Positions 16,534 through 23,772 of a stretch of DNA of 27,041 bases are shown here, in pieces. Under the pieces are notes generated by a model. It was not told where the DNA came from. It saw only the letters and a program-made list of their open reading frames with translations, and did no database searches. Source of the stretch: an uncultured Parabacteroides sp. (GTDB taxonomy: Bacteria; Bacteroidota; Bacteroidia; Bacteroidales; Tannerellaceae). The stretch covers positions 1 to 27,041 of the forward strand of contig URZO01000060.1 of NCBI GenBank assembly GCA_900552465.1. The letters run 5' to 3'. Made by a program: the position numbers and the translations under genes. Positions within the stretch are counted from its first letter, which is position 1. Every line of letters starts with the position of its first letter.

Positions 16534-18970
16534 ACAGGTTCACATTCGCTTCCTCCGCCCGTTCGAGGTAGGAAGCTACACCGCCCAGCGTGACGTTGTC
16601 CAGCAGTTCCTCTTTCTGTATGCCCATAACGTCCATGCTCATGGTGCAGGCAATCATTTCGATGCCATTGTCTACGGCTTGTTGTATGAGGCTTTCCAAG
16701 CTGTCGATCCGCTTCTTTTTCATGATGAGGCGCATCAGCCGGCTTCCGGCGCCGCCCATATTCATTTTCGACAGTTTGAGCTTTCCGCTGTGGGCCGGGA
16801 GCATCCAGCCGAACATTTTGCCGAAAAGGTCTTTTGAGACGGCTGGTTTCCGGTGTTTCTTGATGATGTCCAGTCCCCAGAAGGTGAAGAACATTGTCAC
16901 TTTCCGGCCTGTCGATGCCGCTCCGTTGGCAATGACGAAGGAGGCCAATGCTTTGTCGAGGTCGTCACTAAAGACGATCAGCGTCTTGTTGTCGGCCGCC
17001 TTGCCCGGAAGGTTGCAAACCTCCTGCTTCTCCTGTTTGCGGATTGTGGCGGCAACTACTCCGTTTTTATTTTCCAGTGATACCAGTTCGGCACCGGTCA
17101 TTTTGCACCAGGAGGCTACATCTTTGCCGAAAGCCTGGTCGGTGGCTGTAATCAGGAGCTGTTCGCCTGCGCCGAGTGTCGCATAGTTTTTCTTTAGTTG
17201 CATCACGGGCCCCGGGCACATCAGTCCGCAGGCGTCTACTTTCAGGGTGGTGGCTTGAGACGCCGCACAGCCGCAGTTTGCAGCCTGCGATGAGTTTGCC
17301 GGGCAATCGTCTATCTCTTTAACAGGGGCGGTCGCTACGCTCCATGTCTTGTAACCTCCGGACAGGTTGCGCACATTTGTAAATCCGTTCTGTGTCAGGA
17401 TGCGATAGGCCAGATAACCACGCAACCCGACGGCACAGGTCACGACGATCGGTTTCTCTTTCGGCAGTTCGGCAAGATGTTCGCGCAGTTCGTCTACCGG
17501 GATATTGATAAAACCGGGGATCGTACCTAATTTGTATTCCTCGCGTGTACGGACATCGAGCCGTATCGTGTCGGCGGATAGTCCGGCTATTTCGCGCCAG
17601 TGGATGATCCGGGATTTTCCCTTCAGTATATTCTCGGCAACGAACCCTGCCATATTCACCGGGTCTTTAGCAGACGAGTAGGGGGGAGCATAGGCGTGTT
17701 CCAATTCAATAAGGTCGTAGACCGTTCCACCGCGTTGGATCACCTGTGCCAGCATCTCGATCCGTTTGTCCACTCCTGCGAAGCCGACTACTTGCGCCCC
17801 TAACAACTTCCCGCTTTCTGGAGCAAACAGTATCTTGACAGACAGCGGAATAGCGCCGGGATAGTAGCCCGCATGCGACGCGCTATGTGTGTAGGAAGAC
17901 AGATAAGCGATCTTCTCCCGTTTCAGCAACTTGGCATTGGCGCCGGCAGTGGCAACCGTCAGGTCGAACACTTTGGCGATAGATGTGCCCATCGTTCCCG
18001 GATACACTTCTTTGTTTCCGTATACGATATTGTCGGCCACGATACGTCCCTGTTTGTTGGCCGGTCCTGCCAGCGGGATGAGGGCCGGCTTGCCGGTCAC
18101 GAGGTGGCGTACCTCTACGGCATCGCCAAGGGCATAGATGTCCGGGTCGGAAGTCTGCATATATTCATTGACGGCAATGCCTCCCAACGATCCGAGAGAC
18201 AGGCCGGCCTCTTTTGCCAGTCTGGTTTCCGGGCGTACGCCGATGCTAAGCAATACCATGTCGGTCGCAATTTGTTTGCCGCTGCGCAGGTGTACGGTCA
18301 CACCGCCATCCTTTTCCTCGAATCGGCTGACGCCATCTTCAAGATGCAGGCCGACTCCTTTGTCTGTCAGTTGCTGGTGTACGATTGCTGCCATCGAGAA
18401 GTCTAACGGGGCCATCACCTGGTTTGCCATTTCCACTACATCGACGTGGATTCCTTGTTCATGCAGGTTCTCTGCCATCTCTAAGCCTATGAATCCGCCG
18501 CCCACAACAACGGCACGTTTGGGCTTTTCTTCATTGACGTATGCCTTAATCGTGTCTGTGTCAGGCACGTTGCGTAGGGTGAATATCTTTTTGCTTCCGA
18601 TTCCTTCGATGCCCGGGCGGAGCGGTTCGGCACCCGGCGAGAGAACCAGCTTGTCGTAACTTTCCGTATAGCTCTCGCCGGTGGATAGGTTCTTCACTTC
18701 GACCTCTTTTTGGTCCGGACGGATGGCAGTCACCTCCTGTTCGGTGCGGATGTCGATGCGGAAACGGTTTGTAAAGCCTTTTACCGTCTGCACGAATAGT
18801 TTCTCACGGCTGTTGATCGTGCCACCTATGTAATAAGGTAGTCCACAGTTTGCATACGATACATATTTACCTCGTTCAAACAGGATGATATTGGCCTTTT
18901 CGTCCATCCTGCGCAGGCGTGCTGCTACGGTAGCACCTCCGGCTACACCTCCGATAATCAAGTACTTCAT
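16526..18970 (-). CDS. CoA-disulfide reductase-type flavoprotein fused to rhodanese, TusA and DsrE modules
   Basis: This cytoplasmic protein of 814 residues has four modules. Residues 1-445 form a pyridine-nucleotide-disulfide oxidoreductase of the CoA-disulfide reductase/NADH oxidase type: FAD motif IGGVAGGATVAARLRR, redox cysteine Cys42 in YANCGLPYYIGG, and a second Rossmann motif VVVGGGFIGLEMAENL. A rhodanese module (about 455-545) has VTCAVGLRGY with persulfide Cys512. A TusA-like module (about 575-645) has the CPGP motif (Cys585; Cys581 in VDACGLMCPGP). A DsrE/DsrF-like module (about 660-814) carries Cys775 in ACTMSMDVMG. A linker (DDCPANSSQAANCGCAAS) adds cysteines. Four potential thiol relay sites suggest persulfide or polysulfide reduction or sulfur transfer; the substrate is not known. 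A MarR gene lies 67 bases upstream. The stop codon overlaps that of the convergent hydrolase gene. Confidence 0.92.
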   Translation of the reverse strand: MKYLIIGGVAGGATVAARLRRMDEKANIILFERGKYVSYANCGLPYYIGGTINSREKLFVQTVKGFTNRFRIDIRTEQEVTAIRPDQKEVEVKNLSTGESYTESYDKLVLSPGAEPLRPGIEGIGSKKIFTLRNVPDTDTIKAYVNEEKPKRAVVVGGGFIGLEMAENLHEQGIHVDVVEMANQVMAPLDFSMAAIVHQQLTDKGVGLHLEDGVSRFEEKDGGVTVHLRSGKQIATDMVLLSIGVRPETRLAKEAGLSLGSLGGIAVNEYMQTSDPDIYALGDAVEVRHLVTGKPALIPLAGPANKQGRIVADNIVYGNKEVYPGTMGTSIAKVFDLTVATAGANAKLLKREKIAYLSSYTHSASHAGYYPGAIPLSVKILFAPESGKLLGAQVVGFAGVDKRIEMLAQVIQRGGTVYDLIELEHAYAPPYSSAKDPVNMAGFVAENILKGKSRIIHWREIAGLSADTIRLDVRTREEYKLGTIPGFINIPVDELREHLAELPKEKPIVVTCAVGLRGYLAYRILTQNGFTNVRNLSGGYKTWSVATAPVKEIDDCPANSSQAANCGCAASQATTLKVDACGLMCPGPVMQLKKNYATLGAGEQLLITATDQAFGKDVASWCKMTGAELVSLENKNGVVAATIRKQEKQEVCNLPGKAADNKTLIVFSDDLDKALASFVIANGAASTGRKVTMFFTFWGLDIIKKHRKPAVSKDLFGKMFGWMLPAHSGKLKLSKMNMGGAGSRLMRLIMKKKRIDSLESLIQQAVDNGIEMIACTMSMDVMGIQKEELLDNVTLGGVASYLERAEEANVNLFI

Positions 18971-19037
18971 ATTGTTATAGTTGTTTATGTTTATTGTACA
19001 TATTTGCTAATAGAAAGTTTTTGGGTAAAAAAAGGGA

Positions 19038-19403
19038 TCAACCCTTTTCCATACAAGCTTTCAGTTTCCCGAACAGTCCGTCGAAGCGCAGCTCCGCGTT
19101 CATCATTTGCCGTATTTTCTCTTTCCCGTTAGGGGTGAGAGAGAAGAACATCTGCCGTTTGTCGTTCTTATTGATATTGCGGCGGATATAGCCTTTGTTC
19201 TCAACTGCTGTAATTACTTTCGAGACGCGCGAGTTCGACAGGCCGATGTATTCGCTGATCATCCCGGCCGATTTCGTCTCGCCGTCTTTCAAGCAGCAGA
19301 GCAGCATGGCCTCGTTGATTGTAATATCGTGTACTTCGGCAAATGCTTTCTCGAATTGATATAATGTTTTGTATATATCTTTAATAGCACAAATTGATTC
19401 CAT
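19038..19403 (-). CDS. MarR-family transcriptional regulator
   Basis: This winged-helix DNA-binding protein has 121 residues from the ATG at 19403. Helices ITINEAMLLCCLKDGETKS and the recognition helix segment YIGLSNSRVSKVITAVENKG are followed by the wing KGYIRRNINKNDKRQMFFSL and a C-terminal dimerisation helix. MarR proteins usually repress neighbouring genes and release DNA on binding small molecules or on thiol oxidation. Cysteines are present (in SICAIKD, LLCCLKD and KACMEKG), which would allow redox sensing, but that is only a possibility. The flavoprotein gene follows after 67 bases without a visible promoter of its own, so the pair is likely an autoregulated operon. A TTG at 19430 is in frame but overlaps the -7 box, so 19403 is preferred. 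Confidence 0.85.
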   Translation of the reverse strand: MESICAIKDIYKTLYQFEKAFAEVHDITINEAMLLCCLKDGETKSAGMISEYIGLSNSRVSKVITAVENKGYIRRNINKNDKRQMFFSLTPNGKEKIRQMMNAELRFDGLFGKLKACMEKG

Positions 19404-19427
19404 GTTCTTGTATGTTGTTGACGGATG

Positions 19428-19435
19428 CAAAGATA
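19428..19435 (-). promoter_or_regulatory. -7 box TATCTTTG of the marR operon
   Basis: Read on the minus strand this is TATCTTTG, an exact TAnnTTTG match. It ends 25 bases before the ATG at 19403 and covers the alternative TTG start at 19430. No convincing -33 TTG is seen upstream, where the sequence is very AT-rich. Confidence 0.5.
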
Positions 19436-19514
19436 TATATTATTTTTAATATGAATAGTGTTTAGTGGAAAATATTTATTTCAGATATGAATATTTCTTT
19501 TTGGAACTGTCGGA

Positions 19515-19553
19515 AAACAAAAAAAGAGAATAGAGCATATCTATTCTCTTTTT
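19515..19553 (-). terminator. Strong terminator after the DHOD-like gene
   Basis: The arms AAAAAGAGAATAGA (19521-19534) and TCTATTCTCTTTTT (19540-19553) pair perfectly over 14 bases around a five-base loop. Because the arms carry A and T runs it can work both ways. On the minus strand it is followed by a long T-rich stretch and so ends the gene at 19576. Confidence 0.85.
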
Positions 19554-19575
19554 CCTGTAAGAAGTAAGAATTCGT

Positions 19576-20553
19576 TTAGTCTCTATTAGAGAAGTATTTC
19601 ATAAACTGCGACCGTTCGTACATGGCCGGGTTCGGGATGTTGGCATAGTTCAGCTTGCCTTTAAACTGGTCGAGCGATTGGTAATGTGCCTGGTGCATCC
19701 ATTCCTCTATGCAGGTAAGAACCTGTGAGATGATTTCAGCCCCATGCGTGTAAACTGCGCTACACATCTGTACGGCAGATGCGCCTGCCAGCAGGCATTT
19801 GACAACATCTTCCCAGTCGTGTACCCCTGTAGAGGAAGCGATACTGATTCCGGGTATTTTGCCGGAGACAATAGCTGTCCAGCGAAGCGTATCACTCAGG
19901 TCGGAATGGTTGCTGAATACGTTACCGGATACGATTTGCATGTTGTTGATGTCGATGTCCGGTTGGTAGAAACGGTTAAACAGGACAATGCCGTCTGCGC
20001 CGTTAATCGTCAGCGTATGGGCAAGTGCCGGAATATTTCCGACCATTTTGCTTATTTTAATCATCACCGGAATGGAAATGATTTCCTTGACTTTACGGAT
20101 GATGCTGACATACAGGTCGCGCATGTTTTCACTGCTGTAGTTCAGATCTGTCTCTAAAAAGAACACGTTCAGCTCGAGGGCGTCGGCTCCTGCCAGCTGG
20201 ATCTGGCGTGCAAATTCGATCCACGCATCCGATTTGTAGCAGTTGATGCTTGCAATGACGGGGATGGTACATAGCTCTTTCGTTTTCTGGATCAGTTCCA
20301 GATAGCTGTTTATCTGATTGGCTTTTACATAACCGTGTATGTAATCGGCTGCTTCGGGATAATCCGAATCCTGCATCAGTACGTCGCTCTGCATTTCAAT
20401 CTGCTCTTCGAAGAGTGATTTCAATACGATAGCACCGGCACCGGCTTTTTCAAATTCTTTATTCCGTTCAGGGCTGTTTGTTAATCCTGAACTGCCAACG
20501 ATCAGTGGATTACGGAGCGTAAGGCCCGCATATTGGGTTTTAATGTCAATCAT
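19576..20553 (-). CDS. Dihydroorotate dehydrogenase-like FMN flavoprotein
   Basis: This 325-residue TIM-barrel protein resembles class 1 dihydroorotate dehydrogenases: TQYAGLTLRNPLIVGSSGLT at the N-terminus, GAGAIVLKSLFEEQI, PVMIKISKMVGNI, GADGIVLFNRFY, and an FMN phosphate-binding end IASSTGVHDWEDVVKCLLAG with ASAVQMCSAVYTHG. However, the loop that should carry the catalytic Cys or Ser (N-x-S-C-P-N in true PyrD class 1) reads LELNVFFLETDLNY, with no such residue. The protein is therefore probably not the pyrimidine-pathway enzyme; its oxidation substrate is unknown. It belongs to a separate Bacteroidetes PyrD-like group. The ATG at 20553 (MIDIKTQYAG) is chosen over an upstream in-frame TTG at 20577 because a -7 box sits at 20581-20588. 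It is monocistronic, with its own terminator. Confidence 0.8.
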   Translation of the reverse strand: MIDIKTQYAGLTLRNPLIVGSSGLTNSPERNKEFEKAGAGAIVLKSLFEEQIEMQSDVLMQDSDYPEAADYIHGYVKANQINSYLELIQKTKELCTIPVIASINCYKSDAWIEFARQIQLAGADALELNVFFLETDLNYSSENMRDLYVSIIRKVKEIISIPVMIKISKMVGNIPALAHTLTINGADGIVLFNRFYQPDIDINNMQIVSGNVFSNHSDLSDTLRWTAIVSGKIPGISIASSTGVHDWEDVVKCLLAGASAVQMCSAVYTHGAEIISQVLTCIEEWMHQAHYQSLDQFKGKLNYANIPNPAMYERSQFMKYFSNRD

Positions 20554-20580
20554 GTCAGATTCAATTATGTTCAACAATTA

Positions 20581-20588
20581 CAAAAGTA
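20581..20588 (-). promoter_or_regulatory. -7 box TACTTTTG of the DHOD-like gene
   Basis: The minus strand reads TACTTTTG, an exact TAnnTTTG match, 27 bases before the ATG at 20553. A -33 TTG is not evident. It shows that this gene need not depend on transcription from yggS. Confidence 0.5.
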
Positions 20589-20639
20589 AATATTTATTTT
20601 GTCGTATATCCATTCATGCTATTTAAAATGGTTAAAAGC

Positions 20640-21308
20640 TCAATACTCCCTTTCTCCGAAAATGCTTGTGCCGACACGTATCATTGTGCTGCCTTCACGG
20701 ATGGCAATAGGGTAGTCGTGGCTCATTCCCATGGACAGTTCACGAAAATGGCTGTCCCCTTTAAAAACAGATTCCTTCAGCTCAGTGAAAAGAGCGTGAA
20801 GCGCATGGAATTCCTGTTGTATCAGCGTCGTGTCGTCGGTGTTGGTAGCCATTCCCATGAGTCCGGAAATACGGATATGCGGGAGGGTGTCGGGCGCCAG
20901 TCCCCGCAATAGTTCGCGGCATTCGTCAGGGCTGAACCCGTGTTTGGCTTCCTCCTGTGCGACGTGTATCTCTAACAGGATGTTGACGATGCGTTCGTGC
21001 TTGGCTGCCTGTTTGTTCACCTCCTGCAGCAACTTCAGCGAGTCGATGCTGTGGATGGTGTGGATGAACGGCGCGATGTCTTTCACTTTGTTGCTTTGAA
21101 GCGGGCCGATAAAATGCCATTCTATGTCACCGGGCAATACTTTTTGTTTAGCTGTCAGTTCTTGGGCCCGGCTTTCACCAAATACACGTTGTCCGGCATC
21201 GTAGGCTTCCTGCAGGGCCTCGACGGGATGAAACTTGGAGACCGCCACCAGCGTGACATCTGCCGGCAGCGATGCTCTCAGTCTTGTTATATTTTCGGTG
21301 ATACTCAT
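20640..21308 (-). CDS. yggS: YggS-family pyridoxal phosphate homeostasis protein (PLPBP)
   Basis: This 222-residue single-domain fold-type III PLP-binding protein buffers or delivers pyridoxal 5'-phosphate in the cytoplasm and affects amino-acid pools; no enzyme activity is established for the family. The PLP-lysine is Lys25 in LVAVSKFHPVEAL. Further family signatures are VFGESRAQEL, EWHFIGPLQSNKV, ISGLMGMATNTDD, the phosphate-binding stretch LSMGMSHDYPIAI, and the end STMIRVGTSIFGERE. Length is normal. The start codon overlaps the stop of the preceding DUF4494 gene by four bases, which points to translational coupling. No clear terminator follows before the next gene. Confidence 0.95.
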   Translation of the reverse strand: MSITENITRLRASLPADVTLVAVSKFHPVEALQEAYDAGQRVFGESRAQELTAKQKVLPGDIEWHFIGPLQSNKVKDIAPFIHTIHSIDSLKLLQEVNKQAAKHERIVNILLEIHVAQEEAKHGFSPDECRELLRGLAPDTLPHIRISGLMGMATNTDDTTLIQQEFHALHALFTELKESVFKGDSHFRELSMGMSHDYPIAIREGSTMIRVGTSIFGEREY

Positions 21309-21811
21309 GCCTCTCTTGTTTCCGCCTGTTTTTTCTGTTCGGCTATCAGTTCTTCTCCGGATTTCTTCTCGGCAGGGACGCTGTTGGCGTCGAAGGGGAA
21401 GACGTCCATCAGTTGGGTTTCCGCAACGGATGCAATGGTATAGTCGGCCAGCGTGCCCTTCATCCCGTCTTCCAATACGGCAATGGCGTCTTTCAGGTCG
21501 GAGGCTTGTGCCAGCATTTGTGCAGCGGTTTTCTTTTCGGCTCCGCTCTTTTCATCGAGCGTGATGAAGTAGACTTTGATTTTATAGAAACGGTCGCCGT
21601 TTTCGTTGAAGAACAGTTCCGACAGGCGGGCGCGTTTAATGTCTGTCACTGTAAACTCCCCGGATATGAAGGGACGGATTTCTTCGATGATGCGAGCTTC
21701 CGCTTCTGTGAACGACAGGGCGTCAACCAGATAAGGTTCCGTCACTTTCTTTTGCATTCCATTCTCCAGCACTTTTTCGAAGGAGACTTTACATTCAAAC
21801 CAGTTGTGCAT
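21305..21811 (-). CDS. DUF4494 domain-containing protein
   Basis: This 168-residue soluble protein has no signal peptide and no membrane segment. The sequence opens with MHNWFECKVSFEKVLENG and continues through KKVTEPYLVDALSFTEAEAR and FYKIKVYFITLDEKSG, which I recognise as the DUF4494 family of Bacteroidetes. The fold appears to be alternating beta strands and helices. After about residue 115 comes a charged, Glu/Lys-rich tail (AEKKSGEELIAEQKKQAETR), likely flexible. The function is unknown. The four-base overlap with yggS suggests a shared role or at least shared expression. A good promoter with an overlapping palindrome lies upstream. Confidence 0.85.
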   Translation of the reverse strand: MHNWFECKVSFEKVLENGMQKKVTEPYLVDALSFTEAEARIIEEIRPFISGEFTVTDIKRARLSELFFNENGDRFYKIKVYFITLDEKSGAEKKTAAQMLAQASDLKDAIAVLEDGMKGTLADYTIASVAETQLMDVFPFDANSVPAEKKSGEELIAEQKKQAETREA

Positions 21812-21857
21812 ATTTTATATGTTTAATAATGTCCGTACTTATGTTACAAATACAGTA

Positions 21858-21888
21858 CAAATATAGCGGCAATTCGGGAATTAAACAA
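21858..21888 (-). promoter_or_regulatory. Promoter of DUF4494-yggS (TTG-N20-TATATTTG)
   Basis: On the minus strand TTG lies at 21888-21886 and TATATTTG at 21865-21858, 20 bases apart, close to the Bacteroidetes -33/-7 consensus. The transcript would start near 21851, giving a leader of about 40 bases. The -33 box is part of a palindrome (21887-21900). Confidence 0.55.
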
Positions 21889-21900
21889 CCTGAGCAGGTT
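21887..21900. promoter_or_regulatory. Palindrome AACCTG-AG-CAGGTT, possible operator
   Basis: Six-base perfect arms are separated by two bases, too close for a good RNA hairpin but suited to a dimeric DNA-binding protein. It overlaps the -33 element of the DUF4494-yggS promoter, so a bound protein would be expected to block it. No regulator for this site is identified. Confidence 0.35.
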
Positions 21901-22038
21901 TCTTTGTCAATTATTGGAATCATTGTGAACCTTTCGATGTATGCTTTGGTTATATATATGTAGTGTGTTTTTTCATGGTATTAGATTTTTAGATTAGTAA
22001 TTAGGTTGTTTTGCCCGGTTCGTGAAGGATAGGGTAAA

Positions 22039-22110
22039 GGTTCTAAAATATCAGAGCCGGTGTGTTTCGGATTCATCCGATGCCTGCCGGCTCTTTTATT
22101 TTTCAGAACT
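22039..22110. terminator. Long bidirectional hairpin terminator at the 3' end of ndk
   Basis: Inner arms TCGGAT/ATCCGA and outer arms AGAGCCGG/CCGGCTCT form one extended stem that continues, with mismatches, through AAAATA/TATTTT and GGTTCT/AGAACT. The stop codon of ndk (22103-22105) lies inside the outer stem. The better U-tract, TTTTATTTTT, follows on the plus strand (22092-22101). The minus-strand tail GATATTTT is weaker. Confidence 0.6.
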
Positions 22111-22564
22111 CGTCGTTGGCATAGAGAGCCAGGAGGTTGTTCATCTTGTAATTGAAAATTTCATCGTCGTTAAAGAAACGTTTCAGTTCGATGGCCGCCG
22201 TTTCCGGCGAGTCGGAGGCATGCACGATGTTTTCCTGGACACTCATGCTGTAGTCTCCGCGTATCGTTCCCGGCTGGGCATTCCTGCCGTTGGTGGCTCC
22301 CGCGAGTTGGCGTACGACGTGGATGGCGTCTACCCCTTCCCAGCAGCATACGATTACGGGGCATACCGACATGGCGTCTTTGATGCGCTGGAAGAACGGT
22401 TTTTCTTTCAGGTGCGCATAATGTTCACTGAGGATCTCGTCTGTCAGCCAGGTCATCTTCATACCGGCCAGGCATAAGCCTTTTCTCTCGAAACGGGAGA
22501 TAATTTCTCCAATCAGTCCTCGCTGAATGGTACATGGCTTCAGGATAACAAGTGTCTTTTCCAT
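22103..22564 (-). CDS. ndk: Nucleoside diphosphate kinase
   Basis: This 153-residue enzyme transfers the gamma phosphate of ATP to nucleoside diphosphates through a phospho-histidine. The family features are present: an N-terminal LVILKPCTIQRGLIGEIISR (Lys9 of the K-P motif), FFQRIKDAMSVCPVIVCCWE, the nucleotide-binding segment GATNGRNAQPGTIRGDYS, and the active-site block ENIVHASDSPETA with His115. The usual N-I-V-H-G-S-D-S has Ala for Gly, as in many Bacteroidetes. The gene is a single unit with its own -7 box (22598-22605) and a long hairpin over its stop codon. Confidence 0.96.
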   Translation of the reverse strand: MEKTLVILKPCTIQRGLIGEIISRFERKGLCLAGMKMTWLTDEILSEHYAHLKEKPFFQRIKDAMSVCPVIVCCWEGVDAIHVVRQLAGATNGRNAQPGTIRGDYSMSVQENIVHASDSPETAAIELKRFFNDDEIFNYKMNNLLALYANDEF

Positions 22565-22920
22565 TCTGATTTGTGTTTAAAGATTTGTCGTGACTGTCAA
22601 AGATAAGACATTTATTTATAATAGGTTAATTTATAGTATAAATTTCTATAAATAATAGGAAAATGAATGTTATGGAAGAAGATGAGTGTTATTTTTTGTT
22701 ATGTTGTAAACAGGGGTCTTTTGTTGGGTTCCGTTTTGGACGGACATAAGAAATCTTCTGCACACTGTCCTGTTTGTGCGCAGAGAGATTGTATTATTTA
22801 GTATGCGGACCCTTTTCCCCGCTGGGAACAACCGTATTGACTGACAATAGATTATCTCAAAAACAGTTCATTAAGGTTACATTGATTAACATTCAGACAA
22901 ATAAAGTTATCAAGGTCCGA
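22565..22920. other. AT-rich intergenic region between ndk and the DNA invertase gene
   Basis: It holds the ndk promoter at its left end and a hairpin of nine paired positions with one mismatch, TCTGCACAC/GTGCGCAGA (22757-22784, ten-base loop). The rest has no coding character. I searched by eye for inverted repeats that the neighbouring invertase might use and found none shared with the other side of the invertase gene. Confidence 0.5.
22598..22605 (-). promoter_or_regulatory. -7 box TATCTTTG of ndk
   Basis: The minus strand reads TATCTTTG, an exact TAnnTTTG match, 33 bases before the ndk ATG. No TTG is present at the expected -33 position. Confidence 0.5.
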
Positions 22921-23544
22921 TTACTTAATATATCTATATTTCCTCCAATCAGGGAATGTATCCCGGAGAAAGTCCCGTAGTGTTTGACGGTTTACTCCGA
23001 ATTTTTCAGCGATTTCGTTCATCGAGCATTTTTCGTTGATCATTTTCCTGATGACATTTTCCTTACCGGACAGCTTCACCTGTACCGGTTTTTTCCCTTT
23101 GGGACGTCCGAGTTTCGTGCCCTCCACCTTTTTGCGTGCGAGTGCCTCCCTGGTACATTGCGAAATCAGATTACGTTCTATCTCTGCGCTCAGGCTGAAT
23201 GCAAAAGCAAGGATTTTGCTATTGATGTTATTGCCTAATTCATAGCGCTCTTTGACGGTGAGAACGATGATATCACGCTCCATACATTGATGAAGAAAAC
23301 TCATAACCTGCATCAAATTACGTCCTAACCTTGATAATTCTGTCGTTACAAGTGTGTCTCCCTTACGAACTTGTTTTAATAATCTGCCAAGTTGGCGATC
23401 TGATACACTTGTGGTCCCACTGATTGTTTCGTCTACCCAACGATCGATACGGAAACCTTTCGCTTTTGAATAGTTCTCAATTTCGAAACGTTGATTTTCA
23501 GTACTCTGTTTATCTGTACTGACTCTTACATAACCGTATATCAT
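22921..23544 (-). CDS. Serine site-specific recombinase (Hin/Pin/Mpi-type DNA invertase)
   Basis: This 207-residue protein has the resolvase/invertase catalytic domain (1-140) and a C-terminal helix-turn-helix (about 165-195). The nucleophile is Ser9 in GYVRVSTDKQ. The catalytic arginines are Arg72 and Arg75 in TTELSRLGRN. The long helix E region is AFAFSLSAEIERNLISQCTR, followed by the linker KKVEGTKLGRPKGKK and the DNA-binding NEIAEKFGVNRQTLRDFL. Size and layout match small invertases, not large transposases or integrases. Relatives in Bacteroides (Mpi of B. fragilis) flip capsule promoters. The gene is divergent from fkp, and base composition is more AT-rich than that of fkp. No invertible segment was recognised nearby, so it may act elsewhere. 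The start is the ATG at 23544 (MIYGYVRVST). Confidence 0.92.
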   Translation of the reverse strand: MIYGYVRVSTDKQSTENQRFEIENYSKAKGFRIDRWVDETISGTTSVSDRQLGRLLKQVRKGDTLVTTELSRLGRNLMQVMSFLHQCMERDIIVLTVKERYELGNNINSKILAFAFSLSAEIERNLISQCTREALARKKVEGTKLGRPKGKKPVQVKLSGKENVIRKMINEKCSMNEIAEKFGVNRQTLRDFLRDTFPDWRKYRYIK

Positions 23545-23745
23545 ACTATCTGAATATTAAATGAATAACTAAAGATACATTAGAATAAGGAATGAAAGGG
23601 TGGGATTAGTATTTGCCAACTTTTTTTATTGTCGTGTGATTATAAGAGAGCATCCCTCGCGCAAAGGTGAATATAATAATTTAAACGAAAGACGCCCATA
23701 ATACAAAAATTAAATTAAATTTTACGTAGAAAAGAGGGAAAGGAG

Positions 23746-23753
23746 TACATTTG
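23746..23753 (+). promoter_or_regulatory. -7 box TACATTTG of fkp
   Basis: This exact TAnnTTTG match ends 19 bases before the fkp ATG, giving a leader of roughly 13 bases. The upstream region shared with the divergent invertase gene (23545-23745) is AT-rich and shows no clear -33 TTG. Confidence 0.5.
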
Positions 23754-23772
23754 CCGGAAAGAATTATAGTAT

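Larger units (their letters stand above)
21812..22102. other. Intergenic stretch between DUF4494 and ndk
   Basis: It contains the DUF4494 promoter and palindrome (21858-21900), then an AT-rich part (21901-22015) with no recognisable gene, and part of a long hairpin (22039-22110). TATGCTTTG at 21940-21948 is one base away in spacing from a plus-strand -7 box. No open frame of coding character was seen on either strand. Confidence 0.5.

Noticed and set aside
22010..22060. tRNA-like stretch (GGTTCG and GGTTCTAAAA)
   Set aside because: No acceptor stem, no anticodon arm and no CCA-type end could be built.
22774..22980. Small plus-strand ORF of 68 codons between ndk and the invertase gene
   Set aside because: It runs into the 3' end of the invertase gene, has no promoter box or ribosome site, and its product resembles nothing known.
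23545..23772. Invertible promoter segment between the invertase and fkp
   Set aside because: I compared both sides of the invertase gene and its upstream gap by eye and found no pair of inverted repeats of 12 bases or more.
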